64,000 nt of DNA from Paenibacillus sp. FSL R7-0273. Its GTDB lineage: Bacteria > Bacillota > Bacilli > Paenibacillales > Paenibacillaceae. The DNA lies in the NCBI RefSeq assembly GCF_000758625.1, contig NZ_CP009283.1, positions 1,313,501 through 1,377,500 on the forward strand. The letters are read 5' to 3'. A program made the position numbers and the translations under genes. The notes below the pieces were generated by a model that worked only from the letters and a program-made list of their open reading frames with translations, did not search any database and was not told the origin of the DNA. The number at the start of each line of letters is the position of its first letter. Position 1 is the first letter of the stretch. Below, in pieces: positions 1-9,628 of the stretch.

Positions 1-2
1 GT

Positions 3-2126
3 GTAATAGGGAATGATGGTAGTGCAAAATCTTTTATACTTGATCTTCCAAGTAACGTAGTATCCTCAAGCATATCAACATCCAGTTTAAAGTATGTTGG
101 ATCAAATGAAGTGGTTGGAAGTATTGCTTTAGAAAACGGGAAAATTAAAGTTACTTTAAAAGGTGTGAGCAATTCAAAGACTATAGACGTTTATGGTTAT
201 AATTCTGGAAATGGGCTTGCTTTCAACAGTAATATAGGAAACTCAATATGGCGCTATTCAGATGGTAGAAGGTGGCAAATTAACGATTATAATCCTACCA
301 CAGACCGTATGGAGAGTAGAGATAAAAACGCAGAGGATTCAGCGATGCCATCTAAGAGAGTTCCAATTACAATGGTTAACGCGAAATCAAACCAAATTAC
401 AGCTGGACGTTACTGGTATACCAGTGCAGGTGAAAAAATTGATTCTCAATACATAGTTACAAATACAATTAAAACTGAGCTTATGGACAAATCTGCATAT
501 GTAAAAGAAGTTAAATTCCCCAATAGCAATATCGTTACTACTTATAAAATTCCTATCGATGATTTGGATGAAGATTGGTTAGATGTTACTGAGACAGCAA
601 CAATGCCAATTACACAGCATGTTGAGGGCCGATTCTATTCTGCTTGGGTAGCGTATTATTATAAGGCAACGGCAAAACTGACGTCTTATAGCTATGGTGG
701 GAAGGTTTCCTTCGACTACTCACCGCCAACTGAGCCTACACTCGACGGCAGCGTAAGTGTCCTTAAGCCCTCCCCGAATCCAGCAAAGTTTGAGGGAAAG
801 GACACTGCTGTGTCCTTGAAGGTAAAAGGCGATCTATTGGCTTATATTAATTCATCTAACATCGAAGAATGGGTGTTTTATGCCAAAGAAACCGGATCTA
901 CTGATGTGAAGACAAAGAAGGATTACAACAAGGTCCTCACCAGTACGCAAGCCTTTGATAACTTTGTTATTTCTAAGAGTAGGGGCAGTAATGTCAAGCA
1001 AGAGTATACCCTTACGGTTACGGTTCGGTTCTCTAAACCAGTAGTGACCGGGAGCGGAACAATTTCATCACTCTCAAAAACGATGAAAGCAACCGTAGAA
1101 GTCTCCGATGCTCCTGTGTTTTCACCTCCGCCAGTCAATAACAATAAGCCACCTGTTGCAGTACTGGACGTCCCGGGTGAAGTAAAGGCCGGATCTGAAT
1201 TTTTGATGTACGGTAAGGATTCCTATGATCCTGATGGGAAGATTGTAAAGTATTACTATAGTGCTCCCAATACCATGGAACCGGTTGATGGAGCGTTCGG
1301 ATTTACCTGGTATCCGCTAACTGCGCTGGGTGAGCATTCGGTGCTGCTAACGGTAACCGATAATGGCGGATTAACCGGATCAACCAGTGCCCAAATCAAT
1401 GTCATTCAGCCAACCCCTGTAGCAGAGATTTTCGTGGATGGCACAAAGAAAGAGAACCGGAAAGTAACGTTGGTCAGTAGAAGCCGAAGTCCGGAGCATT
1501 ACCCTATTGACGAGTCGAAAACGCAGTGGACCATTTCCGCAGTATCCGGAGGTACTGCAGCTGATATTAAGTACCTTGGCTCGCTATCAGGAATGAACTC
1601 CAAAGATGTTCTTTTTAAGAAACCTGGGACATACCGAGCCACTATTACCGTAACCAATACAGCCGGATTTAGCCATTCTACAAGTACAACTTTTGAGATT
1701 GTACCGGATGAAGTGCCAGTCGTATACATCTCTGTGCCTAATAAGATTTACCGTGACCCCGGTCAAGGCAATATGGCAAGTGCTGCACTGACAGATATGT
1801 CATTTTCCCCGGACTTTGACTTCATAGGCCGTCGTATTTGGGAGTACCGGTATGACTCCAACAATGACGGGAATTTCACAGATGAATCCTGGGTGATCTT
1901 TTCTAATGAGAACAAAAGTGCATTTAATCTGCAGCTGGGGAAAGTCGGGCGGTATGAAATAAAGCTCACTGTAATTGAAGAGTTTGATCAGCCGACCATC
2001 GAAGAACTGGTGACGCAAGCAGACCGGAAATCAGCGGACTCATATACCAGTGTGCCGCAGCAGCCATTAAGTGAACGTGTGATTGAAGTGTACAACCGTG
2101 CTCCGGAAGTGGATTGGTCATGGTAG
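3..2126 (+). CDS. Large extracellular PKD-domain protein, 5' end outside window
   Basis: The frame is open from base 3 to the window edge, so the true start lies upstream and an apparent GTG start at 111 is internal. About 700 residues are visible. The first ~200 have no family I recognise. The remainder is beta-rich, with a PKD-like domain (PPVAVLDVPGEV ... SYDPDG ... GEHSVLLTVTDNGG) followed by further Ig-like segments. The protein ends without an LPXTG motif or membrane anchor. It overlaps the upstream region of the next secreted PKD protein, whose ATG lies 17 bp after this stop, so the two are probably co-transcribed and may act together at the cell surface. The first ~700 bp are visibly AT-richer than what follows. 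Function is unknown; adhesion or polymer binding is only a guess. Confidence 0.75.
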   Translation, partial: VIGNDGSAKSFILDLPSNVVSSSISTSSLKYVGSNEVVGSIALENGKIKVTLKGVSNSKTIDVYGYNSGNGLAFNSNIGNSIWRYSDGRRWQINDYNPTTDRMESRDKNAEDSAMPSKRVPITMVNAKSNQITAGRYWYTSAGEKIDSQYIVTNTIKTELMDKSAYVKEVKFPNSNIVTTYKIPIDDLDEDWLDVTETATMPITQHVEGRFYSAWVAYYYKATAKLTSYSYGGKVSFDYSPPTEPTLDGSVSVLKPSPNPAKFEGKDTAVSLKVKGDLLAYINSSNIEEWVFYAKETGSTDVKTKKDYNKVLTSTQAFDNFVISKSRGSNVKQEYTLTVTVRFSKPVVTGSGTISSLSKTMKATVEVSDAPVFSPPPVNNNKPPVAVLDVPGEVKAGSEFLMYGKDSYDPDGKIVKYYYSAPNTMEPVDGAFGFTWYPLTALGEHSVLLTVTDNGGLTGSTSAQINVIQPTPVAEIFVDGTKKENRKVTLVSRSRSPEHYPIDESKTQWTISAVSGGTAADIKYLGSLSGMNSKDVLFKKPGTYRATITVTNTAGFSHSTSTTFEIVPDEVPVVYISVPNKIYRDPGQGNMASAALTDMSFSPDFDFIGRRIWEYRYDSNNDGNFTDESWVIFSNENKSAFNLQLGKVGRYEIKLTVIEEFDQPTIEELVTQADRKSADSYTSVPQQPLSERVIEVYNRAPEVDWSW

Positions 2127-2142
2127 AAGAGAGGAATGCAGT

Positions 2143-5100
2143 ATGAAGATATGGATCAAGCGAATTATCGTATTCGTGTTAATATTTACTCTTTTGCCCT
2201 GGCCCTTTGGCTGGCACATGGAAAGAGTATCTGCTGCGGGTGAGGTTATTGAATACAACGAGTACAATATTCCTGTGAGAAACTATGTGCAATCTAGACC
2301 AGCAAGCTATGCGGGAGATCCCAATTGGTATCCCAGTACCATGTATGCAGATTTCTTAGGCAATTCGTTTAAGGTAACATGGGATCAAGTACAGGATCTC
2401 CTTACCTTGGATATCAGTAACAGCTACTTACCTACACGATGGGAGATGTATCGTGAGGAACTGGGACAACAGCCAAAAGACTTCAGCCATCAGAGATATT
2501 ATCATGGATATTACACAGAGTGGAGCCAGAGTCTAGAAGTAGTCTATAAAGATGGTTCTATAGATATTTTGTCTGGATTGTCAACGGGTTGGGGAGGATC
2601 CATGTTTTCAAATGGTAATCTCTCCGGATATGAGAACAATTTGACTAATACCTTCAATAGTATTGTTAACCAAGATATGGGCGCTCCAGAAATTGTGTAT
2701 TGGCCCGGTGCCCCGCCCTATACGAATCCGTATAGTAGAAAACCCATTGTTCCACATTCAGCGTATCTTTTGCCAAACTATAACAAATCGGTTCCGGCTT
2801 ATTTAAAACTTACTGTCAATTTAAGTGAACTGTATGGAATAAATACTGGCTTTGCTAGAGGAACAGCTCACCATACATATACAATATCAGATGTGATAAC
2901 GATCCCGCTGACGACAAATAAGAAGCCGAATCTCACCCTAACCTCACAGGCCGGACAGAATATAATTAATGATGCCGGACTGAGCACGTATCATCTGGAA
3001 GGGTACGTACAAGATCCAGATAACGATACAGTGGATGTAATTGCGGAAATTCCGAATGTGTTTTACAAAAAAATCACATTGGCTAATACAGGTTCACCTA
3101 AAAATTTCTCTATACCCATAGATGTCATGTCAGAAGGAATACCACCTGGACATTATACGGTTAACGTTAAGGTTGTCGATCCCTTTAACATGAAGGCAGA
3201 GGCATCCACATCCTTTTCCGTTACGAACCGTCTAAGGAACAAAGCCTTTTACCTAATTAATACGCAAATTGATATTGGTACATCCTATGCCGATTATGAA
3301 AATGACCCGAAGTCAGCAGACCGCTTCCGCTATGATCATGACCCAAGTATCTTTGATAATACAATGGGGATGATTTGGGATTCGGGACTATGGCGCAACA
3401 GTATGTATACCTCCTTTCCCTACTCCGGAGCGTATACAGCTACGCATCAAGCAAGAGATAACCCCAATTACGATGACCGGTTTGATCCTTATCGTCTATG
3501 GAGCCGAGACAACCTATCCAGCATGACGTTTATGATCCACCGTAAACCCTTTGCCTTGTTTACGGCCAAGCTGGTTAATGGTAGCCTGCAGCTGACAGAC
3601 AGTTCCTATGATTTAGATCATGTATCCAGTCCAACAAAAGGGCTTGCAACCTGGCAGTGGCAATATCGGGCGAGTGGACAAGAAACATGGATCGAAGGGC
3701 AGCCCCCAGCTCAGCTGCCTACAAATGACGCGTATGAAATACGGCTGCGGGTAAGAGATATTGATGGTCCATCCGGATTAGGGGTATGGTCAGACTGGAC
3801 GAACCAAACTGTGGGAAGTCCAAGTAATCTTCCGCCAGTTGCCATGTTTATGGTAGATCATAACAGTGTGTCTTACCGGAAATCGGCCACCATTACAGAC
3901 AAATCATTTGATCCCGATAATGATCCACTGGATATCTACAGCTGGTCTGTCGTTAAAGACGGCTGGAATACCGTTTGGTCCAGCTATGGAGGCCCAACCG
4001 TACCGCCTAATATTGCAGCCTTTGGAGTGGGGAATTATCAAATCAACCTACAGGTGCATGATAACCGCGGTTTATGGTCTAACGTCTATACGCAATTTGT
4101 ACAAGTGATTAACCATCCGCCTATTGCGAGCTTCACGATGCCTAATGAAGTGTATCGGGATACGGTTATTAAGCCCAATAACTTGACCCCAGATCCGGAT
4201 CAGGATGGTGATGGTCTGACCTACGGCTGGTATACCAAGTTAAATGCCGGAAACTATTACTGGACGGGAAGTAACCGGGACCAATCCGTTACAATTAAAA
4301 ACATGCTTTCGCAAAGTGGCATATCAGACAAAGAAGCGATTTCAGACGGCTGGGAAATGCGGCTGAACGTATCGGATGGCAGCCTGACTTCATATGCCAC
4401 GCAAATGTTCACTGTCAAGAATCATGTTCCGGCAGCCTCTATTTCCGGTGACTCTTCAGCCTATCAGTATGATACCAAAACCTACAGATCCGCAGATTTC
4501 GATGAAGACACATCGGATCAAGCCAGCCTGCGGTATTATTGGAGAGTTACGGATAGCAGCAGCAGGATTTCGCTGTACCAGACCAAAGACATCAATATCA
4601 TTTTTGATGACTTTGGAGTCTATACGCTGGAACATTGGGCAGTGGACCAGATTGACGACAAGAGTAACATTGCCACACTAAAAGTATCTGTAACCCAAAA
4701 TCAAGCTCCATCAATGACACTCACCGCACCAATAGGAACAGTGGCCAGTCCTACAATCATTGATGCGCAGTTGGCAGGAGATCCGCTGGTACAGTGGACA
4801 TACAGCGATCCGGAGAATGATCCTCAGGAAAAATACAGGTTGGAATTTTACGGATCGGATGGAGATCTGGTGAAAACTGTAGAAAATGCAGACCCTAGCG
4901 GATTTCTCCGGCAGTATCAAGTGCCTAACCTTACCTTTGAGCGATTCAAATATTTCACGGTGTATGGACGGGCTTACGCTAAATTATCCTGGTCACAGAT
5001 TTCAAACGAAAAGACGTTCATCATCGACAATCCGCCGCAACCTGGATTTACCTTAGTGACGGATAGGGGAGTAAACGCTGCTCTTGAACCGATTTACCGG

Positions 5101-6045
5101 ACAGATATACTCAACATCAAGGGAACGGCTACAGACGCGGATATCGTGAATGGAGACTCTCTCAGTTACAAGTATTACCTGAAGCCTGCAGGAGGCACAG
5201 AAGGATTGGCCAGCGCACAAAGTGACTTCTCCAAGCAGTTCGCGACAAATGGTGCGTTCACCCTGCGACAGGTTGTAACGGATTCCCTAGGCCTTTACCG
5301 GGAGCTATCACAGACGATAACCGTTATTAACCGGATTCCGAAAGTGAACATATCCTACCCGACCAGTACCAGCTCAAGCAGCCCGACGGTGGTCAGCACG
5401 CTTACCCCAATCATCAAGTGGGATTTCGGGGACGATGATGGGGACCTGCAGCAGCGCTACAGAGTACGTATCATTAACTTAGCCACCGGAGCGATCAAAG
5501 TACAATCCGGAGATCAGGCATCAAGTGCCAAACAGTGGCAGGTCCCGGCTGGAGCGCTCATAGAAAACGAGAAGTATGCAGTAGAGGTTGATGTTTACGA
5601 TGGTTTTGACTGGAGCGCTGTATCTCAGCGGAAGTATTTTATGGTCAACCTGCTGACAGTGCAAGGTGCAGTACGCCATACTCCGGAATGGAATGCTAAC
5701 CGTCAGGCTTACAATGTCAAAAAGAGCGGAACAGCAGAGAGTCCGAGGGGCTACAGCGTGTTTTGGGCAGGGGAGAGCTTTGTGCTTCAGGCCAATGCAA
5801 CCGGGCTGCCTGATTCAATTGAGGTTACGATGACTGGAGGTTACCATACCTTGCTTATTCCCGCCGACAGCAGCAAAACGAGCTGGGACGGAGAGCTCTA
5901 CGATTCCTCATTTGAAAGACTGCCGGACGGGCCGGTCACTTTTACCTTTACAGCCAAAAATGCGTTTAACAAGAAAACAGACACAGTGACGGTGACCATT
6001 CAGGGCGATTGGCAGGAATATTTCCAGAGCCACCGGATTAAATAA
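2143..6045 (+). CDS. Secreted multi-PKD/Ig-like surface protein (1300 aa)
   Basis: The start is placed at the ATG of MKIWIKRIIVF: an AGAGAGG ribosome binding site sits 8-9 bp upstream, and translation from it gives a clean signal peptide (KR, hydrophobic stretch, then VSAAGE). An upstream in-frame ATG at 2083 lies inside the preceding gene and would bury the signal. After an unrecognised N-terminal region of ~280 residues come repeated PKD/Ig-like units with 'DPDNDxxxxY' signatures near residues 300, 590, 680, 770, 870 and 980. No sortase motif, SLH domain or catalytic motif is seen. It is probably exported and fibrous; the ligand is unknown. It pairs with the preceding PKD protein. Confidence 0.75.
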   Translation: MKIWIKRIIVFVLIFTLLPWPFGWHMERVSAAGEVIEYNEYNIPVRNYVQSRPASYAGDPNWYPSTMYADFLGNSFKVTWDQVQDLLTLDISNSYLPTRWEMYREELGQQPKDFSHQRYYHGYYTEWSQSLEVVYKDGSIDILSGLSTGWGGSMFSNGNLSGYENNLTNTFNSIVNQDMGAPEIVYWPGAPPYTNPYSRKPIVPHSAYLLPNYNKSVPAYLKLTVNLSELYGINTGFARGTAHHTYTISDVITIPLTTNKKPNLTLTSQAGQNIINDAGLSTYHLEGYVQDPDNDTVDVIAEIPNVFYKKITLANTGSPKNFSIPIDVMSEGIPPGHYTVNVKVVDPFNMKAEASTSFSVTNRLRNKAFYLINTQIDIGTSYADYENDPKSADRFRYDHDPSIFDNTMGMIWDSGLWRNSMYTSFPYSGAYTATHQARDNPNYDDRFDPYRLWSRDNLSSMTFMIHRKPFALFTAKLVNGSLQLTDSSYDLDHVSSPTKGLATWQWQYRASGQETWIEGQPPAQLPTNDAYEIRLRVRDIDGPSGLGVWSDWTNQTVGSPSNLPPVAMFMVDHNSVSYRKSATITDKSFDPDNDPLDIYSWSVVKDGWNTVWSSYGGPTVPPNIAAFGVGNYQINLQVHDNRGLWSNVYTQFVQVINHPPIASFTMPNEVYRDTVIKPNNLTPDPDQDGDGLTYGWYTKLNAGNYYWTGSNRDQSVTIKNMLSQSGISDKEAISDGWEMRLNVSDGSLTSYATQMFTVKNHVPAASISGDSSAYQYDTKTYRSADFDEDTSDQASLRYYWRVTDSSSRISLYQTKDINIIFDDFGVYTLEHWAVDQIDDKSNIATLKVSVTQNQAPSMTLTAPIGTVASPTIIDAQLAGDPLVQWTYSDPENDPQEKYRLEFYGSDGDLVKTVENADPSGFLRQYQVPNLTFERFKYFTVYGRAYAKLSWSQISNEKTFIIDNPPQPGFTLVTDRGVNAALEPIYRTDILNIKGTATDADIVNGDSLSYKYYLKPAGGTEGLASAQSDFSKQFATNGAFTLRQVVTDSLGLYRELSQTITVINRIPKVNISYPTSTSSSSPTVVSTLTPIIKWDFGDDDGDLQQRYRVRIINLATGAIKVQSGDQASSAKQWQVPAGALIENEKYAVEVDVYDGFDWSAVSQRKYFMVNLLTVQGAVRHTPEWNANRQAYNVKKSGTAESPRGYSVFWAGESFVLQANATGLPDSIEVTMTGGYHTLLIPADSSKTSWDGELYDSSFERLPDGPVTFTFTAKNAFNKKTDTVTVTIQGDWQEYFQSHRIK

Positions 6046-6063
6046 ACCGGACTAGGCTTAAAA

Positions 6064-6112
6064 GTAAAAAAACGGGCGGAGGGCTGATCGTTAGACGATC
6101 CCCTCGGCCCGT
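6064..6112 (-). terminator. Intrinsic terminator, mainly leftward
   Basis: The hairpin has an ACGGGC/GCCCGT outer stem and inner complementary segments (AGGG/CCCT, GATCGT/ACGATC), with a run of A on the left that becomes a U tract in leftward transcripts. It overlaps the last codons of the papain-like gene and separates it from the convergent PKD gene. The rightward T tract is poor. Confidence 0.6.
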
Positions 6113-6726
6113 TCTTCTGCCAGCAGCAGTCTGCGTGTATTTAAGGAAGCAGCAGCCGCCGGAATCTTGGGTGGACTTATGTAGGTGTTGCCATGTGTGA
6201 GATGCATATAATAGGCCAGCTTGCCGCTGTATATTTTGTTGGCACACAGCGATTCTGCGAAATCCTCCGGTGTAACAAAGCACGACGGCTTGGCTACGGG
6301 ACGGCATGCAGCCTCTTCACAGACGGAAGCGACAAAATGGGAGCAGAAATAAGCATCCTCCCGGTCAAACCTCACGTTCAGCAGTACTCCGATCAGACCC
6401 AGCAGATGGTATTTATAGCGTCCCTGATTCACCATCATACCCAGGACATGGTTATACATGGTGTCATATTCCTCCTGGCTTACATTCATCTCATAAATTG
6501 CGCAATCTGCCGTGCTGTAAAAAGGATGCTCAAAATTCTCGCGGATAAGACCAGCCACGAACGGGTTATGCACTTTTTTCCGCCCAAAGCTGTAAACCTC
6601 CTGCAGCCCGCTGTCAAAGGCAATCGAGGCATGATTCAGTTCGGCTTTGGTGAACCATTTGATCAGGCCGCTGAAGGCAGTGCCGGTTCCGGACAGTACG
6701 ATATAGATATTTTTGCGTGCATTCAT
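6091..6726 (-). CDS. YiiX-like permuted papain-fold (NlpC/P60 superfamily) hydrolase
   Basis: This 211-aa protein starts at MNARKNIYIV, where AAAGGA precedes the ATG by about 10 bp; an upstream TTG at 6822 in the same frame is less convincing. Early in the protein is LNHASIAF, which supplies a candidate catalytic His, and near residue 140 is AYFCSHFV, with a candidate catalytic Cys. This His-before-Cys order is that of circularly permuted papain-like amidases (YiiX/YaeF type). No signal peptide or membrane segment is seen, so it probably acts in the cytoplasm, possibly on lipid or peptide amides. The substrate cannot be deduced. It stands alone, convergent with the PKD gene and divergent from transketolase. 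Confidence 0.6.
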   Translation of the reverse strand: MNARKNIYIVLSGTGTAFSGLIKWFTKAELNHASIAFDSGLQEVYSFGRKKVHNPFVAGLIRENFEHPFYSTADCAIYEMNVSQEEYDTMYNHVLGMMVNQGRYKYHLLGLIGVLLNVRFDREDAYFCSHFVASVCEEAACRPVAKPSCFVTPEDFAESLCANKIYSGKLAYYMHLTHGNTYISPPKIPAAAASLNTRRLLLAEERAEGIV

Positions 6727-6824
6727 GCTCAATATTCCTTTCTGCTGGAAGTTATGGATAATCCGGTAAAATTCCTCGTTAGGTAACTTCATCTTACTGC
6801 ATAATCCGGCTGCGGGAAACAAAC

Positions 6825-6878
6825 TTTAGTCTTAACCTGAAACTGGACTAAAGGCTAAGTACCTGGTCTTTGGACCAG
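6825..6878. other. Two small inverted repeats between the papain-like gene and tkt
   Basis: TTTAGTC (6825-6831) is matched by GACTAAA (6846-6852), and a compact CTGGTC-TTTG-GACCAG hairpin follows at 6863-6878. Neither has a T tract. They lie in the divergent promoter region and could be operators or leader hairpins. Confidence 0.35.
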
Positions 6879-6961
6879 TATACCGCGCGGGGAGCTGATG
6901 CATAAAGCTGATTTTATCTGGTAAAAAATAAGCTGTTCAAATCCTGTGTTTACAAAAACAA

Positions 6962-6991
6962 TTGGTAATGCTTCCGCATTAGTGATACAAT
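6962..6991 (+). promoter_or_regulatory. Candidate sigma-A promoter for tkt
   Basis: TTGGTA and TACAAT are separated by 18 bp, about 45 bp before the transketolase ATG. This is the best -35/-10 match in the gap. Confidence 0.5.
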
Positions 6992-7034
6992 AATAGTCAA
7001 AATGACATTCTTGATTTAGAGGAGGATTATTTTA

Positions 7035-9083
7035 ATGACTGAGCAGGCAAAAGAGCAAGCGATCCATAAGGAAGAAAATTCGACGGTGGACAACCTGGCG
7101 ATTACTACGATCCGTACATTGGCTATCGACGCTATTGAAAAAGCCAATTCCGGTCACCCGGGTATGCCGATGGGTTCCGCACCGATGGGTTACCAACTGT
7201 TTGCCAAAACAATGAACCACAATCCGGATCACCCTACATGGGTTAACCGTGACCGTTTTGTATTGTCTGCCGGACACGGCTCCATGCTGCTGTACAGCCT
7301 GCTGCACCTTAGCGGCTATGACCTGCCGATGGAAGAATTGAAGCAGTTCCGCCAATGGGGCAGCCTGACTCCAGGCCATCCTGAAGTTGGTCACACTGCA
7401 GGTGTTGATGCGACTACCGGTCCGCTGGGACAAGGTATCGGTATGGCAGTAGGTATGGCAATGGCTGAAGCTCAGCTGGCTGCTACTTATAATAAAGACA
7501 ATCACGATGTAATCGACCACTATACGTACGCAATCTGCGGCGACGGCGACCTGATGGAGGGTATTTCCTCCGAATCCGCCTCCCTGGCCGGACACCTCAA
7601 GCTGGGCAAGCTGATTGTAATGTACGATTCAAATGATATTTCGCTTGACGGCAAGCTGAATCTGGCATTCTCTGAGAATGTTGCACAGCGTTTTGAAGCT
7701 TACGGCTGGCAGGTTCTGCGCGTTGAGGACGGTAACGATCTTCCGGCACTGGGACAGGCTATTGCTGATGCACAGGCAGACACAAGCAAACCGACTCTGA
7801 TCGAAGTTAAAACGGTTATCGGCTACGGAAGCCCGAACAAGCAGGGTAAAGGCGGCCATGGCGGTACGCACGGCTCCCCGCTGGGCGCTGACGAAGCGAA
7901 GCTGACTAAAGACTTCTACAAATGGGTATATGAAGAGGATTTCTTTGTACCGGATGAAGTTCGTGCACGTTTTGCTGAAGTGAAGGAAAAAGGAATTGCC
8001 GCGAATAAAGCATGGGACGAGAAATTTGCAGCTTACAAAGAAGCATATCCTGAGCTGGCAGCACAGTTCGAAACAGCAATCAGCGGCGGACTTCCAGAAG
8101 GCTGGGATGCACAGCTTCCGTTCTTCACAGCAGAAGACAAAGCCGTGTCCACCCGCGTAGCTTCCGGTAATGCACTGAACGCACTGGCAGCCGGAGTTCC
8201 GCAGCTGGTGGGCGGTTCTGCTGACCTTGAGAGCTCCACAATGACTCACCTGAAAGGCTTGACCCAGTTCACATCCGAAGCCTATGACGGCCGTAATATC
8301 TACTTCGGCGTACGCGAATTCGGTATGGCTGCAGCTATGAACGGAATTGCCCTGCACAGCGGCCTCAAAGTATTCGGCGGAACGTTCTTCGTATTCACCG
8401 ACTACCTGCGTCCGGCTGTCCGTCTGGCTTCCATCATGAAGCTGCCGGTAACCTATGTTCTCACTCATGACAGTATCGCTGTCGGCGAAGACGGTCCTAC
8501 CCATGAACCAATTGAGCAATTGGCTTCCCTGCGTATTATCCCGGGGCTGACTGTAATCCGTCCGGCTGATGCTAACGAAACCTCTGCAGCTTGGGCTTAT
8601 GCGCTTGAAAATACTGCTAATCCGGTAGCACTGGTGCTTACCCGCCAGAATCTGCCGATCCTTGCAGGAACGGTTGAAGGCGTGCGTGAGAACATCAAGC
8701 GCGGCGGTTATGTTGTCTCCGATGCGAAGAACGGTACTCCGCAGGCACAGATTATTGCCACCGGTTCTGAAGTACAGCTCGCTGTAAAAGCACAGGCAGC
8801 ACTGGCTGAAGAAGGCATCGACGTGCGTGTAATCAGCCTGCCAAGCTGGGATCTGTTCGAGAAGCAGGATAAGGCTTACCGTGATTCTGTTATCCTTCCT
8901 GAAGTTAAAGCCCGTCTTGCAGTCGAAATGGCACAGACCTTCGGCTGGGAACGTTACACAGGCGATCAGGGCGACATTCTCGGTATCACTACCTTCGGTG
9001 CTTCCGCACCTGGCGATATCGTAATGAAAGAATACGGCTTTACAGTAGAAAATGTAGTCAGCCGCGTTAAAGCCCTGCTATAA
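7035..9083 (+). CDS. tkt: Transketolase
   Basis: This is a full-length (682 aa) ThDP-dependent transketolase of the non-oxidative pentose phosphate pathway, moving two-carbon units between ketose and aldose phosphates in the cytosol. Diagnostic segments are [12 protein letters not shown] near residue 36, the ThDP/metal motif [12 protein letters not shown] near 168, GGSADLESS near 393, and the central-domain segment [15 protein letters not shown] near 435. The start is fixed by AGAGGAGG 10 bp before ATG. It has its own promoter. The small ppnP gene follows after 32 bp and is probably co-transcribed. Confidence 0.95.
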   Translation: MTEQAKEQAIHKEENSTVDNLAITTIRTLAIDAIEKANSGHPGMPMGSAPMGYQLFAKTMNHNPDHPTWVNRDRFVLSAGHGSMLLYSLLHLSGYDLPMEELKQFRQWGSLTPGHPEVGHTAGVDATTGPLGQGIGMAVGMAMAEAQLAATYNKDNHDVIDHYTYAICGDGDLMEGISSESASLAGHLKLGKLIVMYDSNDISLDGKLNLAFSENVAQRFEAYGWQVLRVEDGNDLPALGQAIADAQADTSKPTLIEVKTVIGYGSPNKQGKGGHGGTHGSPLGADEAKLTKDFYKWVYEEDFFVPDEVRARFAEVKEKGIAANKAWDEKFAAYKEAYPELAAQFETAISGGLPEGWDAQLPFFTAEDKAVSTRVASGNALNALAAGVPQLVGGSADLESSTMTHLKGLTQFTSEAYDGRNIYFGVREFGMAAAMNGIALHSGLKVFGGTFFVFTDYLRPAVRLASIMKLPVTYVLTHDSIAVGEDGPTHEPIEQLASLRIIPGLTVIRPADANETSAAWAYALENTANPVALVLTRQNLPILAGTVEGVRENIKRGGYVVSDAKNGTPQAQIIATGSEVQLAVKAQAALAEEGIDVRVISLPSWDLFEKQDKAYRDSVILPEVKARLAVEMAQTFGWERYTGDQGDILGITTFGASAPGDIVMKEYGFTVENVVSRVKALL

Positions 9084-9115
9084 TAGACGGAATAAATATA
9101 AAGGGGAGAATAAGC

Positions 9116-9433
9116 ATGAGTCAGTTTACCAACGCAACAGTTCAAAAAGCAGCCAACATTTATTACGATGGAAAAGTTACCAGCCGCACCGTGATTTTGG
9201 AGAACGGCACCAAGGTAACGCTTGGCATCATGCTGCCGGGTGTATATGAATTCGGTACAGAAGGCCCGGAAACCATGGAGATTCTATCCGGAGATCTGAA
9301 GGTATTGCTTCCCGGTACCGACGTCTGGAAAGAAATTAAAGGAGCCGAAACGTTCCACGTTCCCGGCAACTCCAAGTTTGCGCTGGAAGTATTCGCATTA
9401 ACTGATTATTGCTGTTCTTACCCGAACCTGTAA
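9116..9433 (+). CDS. ppnP: Pyrimidine/purine nucleoside phosphorylase PpnP (DUF1255)
   Basis: At 105 aa this is a single cupin-like barrel of the PpnP (YaiE) family, which phosphorolyses purine and pyrimidine nucleosides to base plus pentose 1-phosphate. Family-typical segments are ILENGTKVTLGIMLPGVYEF, GPETMEILSGD and TFHVPGNSKFAL, and the protein ends in the usual 'DYxCSY'. AGGGGAGAA precedes the ATG. Placement directly behind transketolase fits pentose salvage, since pentose phosphates from nucleosides enter the same pathway (inference). A strong terminator follows. Confidence 0.88.
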   Translation: MSQFTNATVQKAANIYYDGKVTSRTVILENGTKVTLGIMLPGVYEFGTEGPETMEILSGDLKVLLPGTDVWKEIKGAETFHVPGNSKFALEVFALTDYCCSYPNL

Positions 9434-9453
9434 TTTTATTTGGTCTATGGAAG

Positions 9454-9485
9454 GAAGCTCTGCTTAATTGCAGGGCTTCTTTTTT
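9454..9485 (+). terminator. Rho-independent terminator after tkt-ppnP
   Basis: GAAGCTCTGC and GCAGGGCTTC form a 10-bp stem (one G-U pair) around a TTAATT loop, followed by six T. Confidence 0.9.
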
Positions 9486-9514
9486 ATGGGGAGCAGAGGC
9501 GCAGAAAATAAGCC

Positions 9515-9543
9515 TTGTACAAAATAATGGTATTTGGTATATT
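9515..9543 (+). promoter_or_regulatory. Candidate sigma-A promoter of the alpha/beta hydrolase
   Basis: TTGTAC and TATATT are separated by 17 bp. The predicted start of transcription falls inside the palindrome at 9545-9566. Confidence 0.6.
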
Positions 9544-9544
9544 G

Positions 9545-9566
9545 AACAAGAACTAATGTTCTTGTT
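9545..9566. promoter_or_regulatory. Perfect 9-bp palindrome overlapping the promoter start (operator candidate)
   Basis: AACAAGAAC and GTTCTTGTT flank TAAT. The core is GAAC-N4-GTTC, the skeleton of Bacillus LexA boxes, but the flanking bases differ from the CGAAC...GTTCG form and the symmetry extends further. It could also be a MarR/TetR-type operator or, with the T run beyond it, a weak terminator. Confidence 0.5.
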
Positions 9567-9628
9567 TTTTTGTCGGAACAACTATTATTTCAATTACATA
9601 TTACTTTTACTTCAGGGAGCTGATCGCT

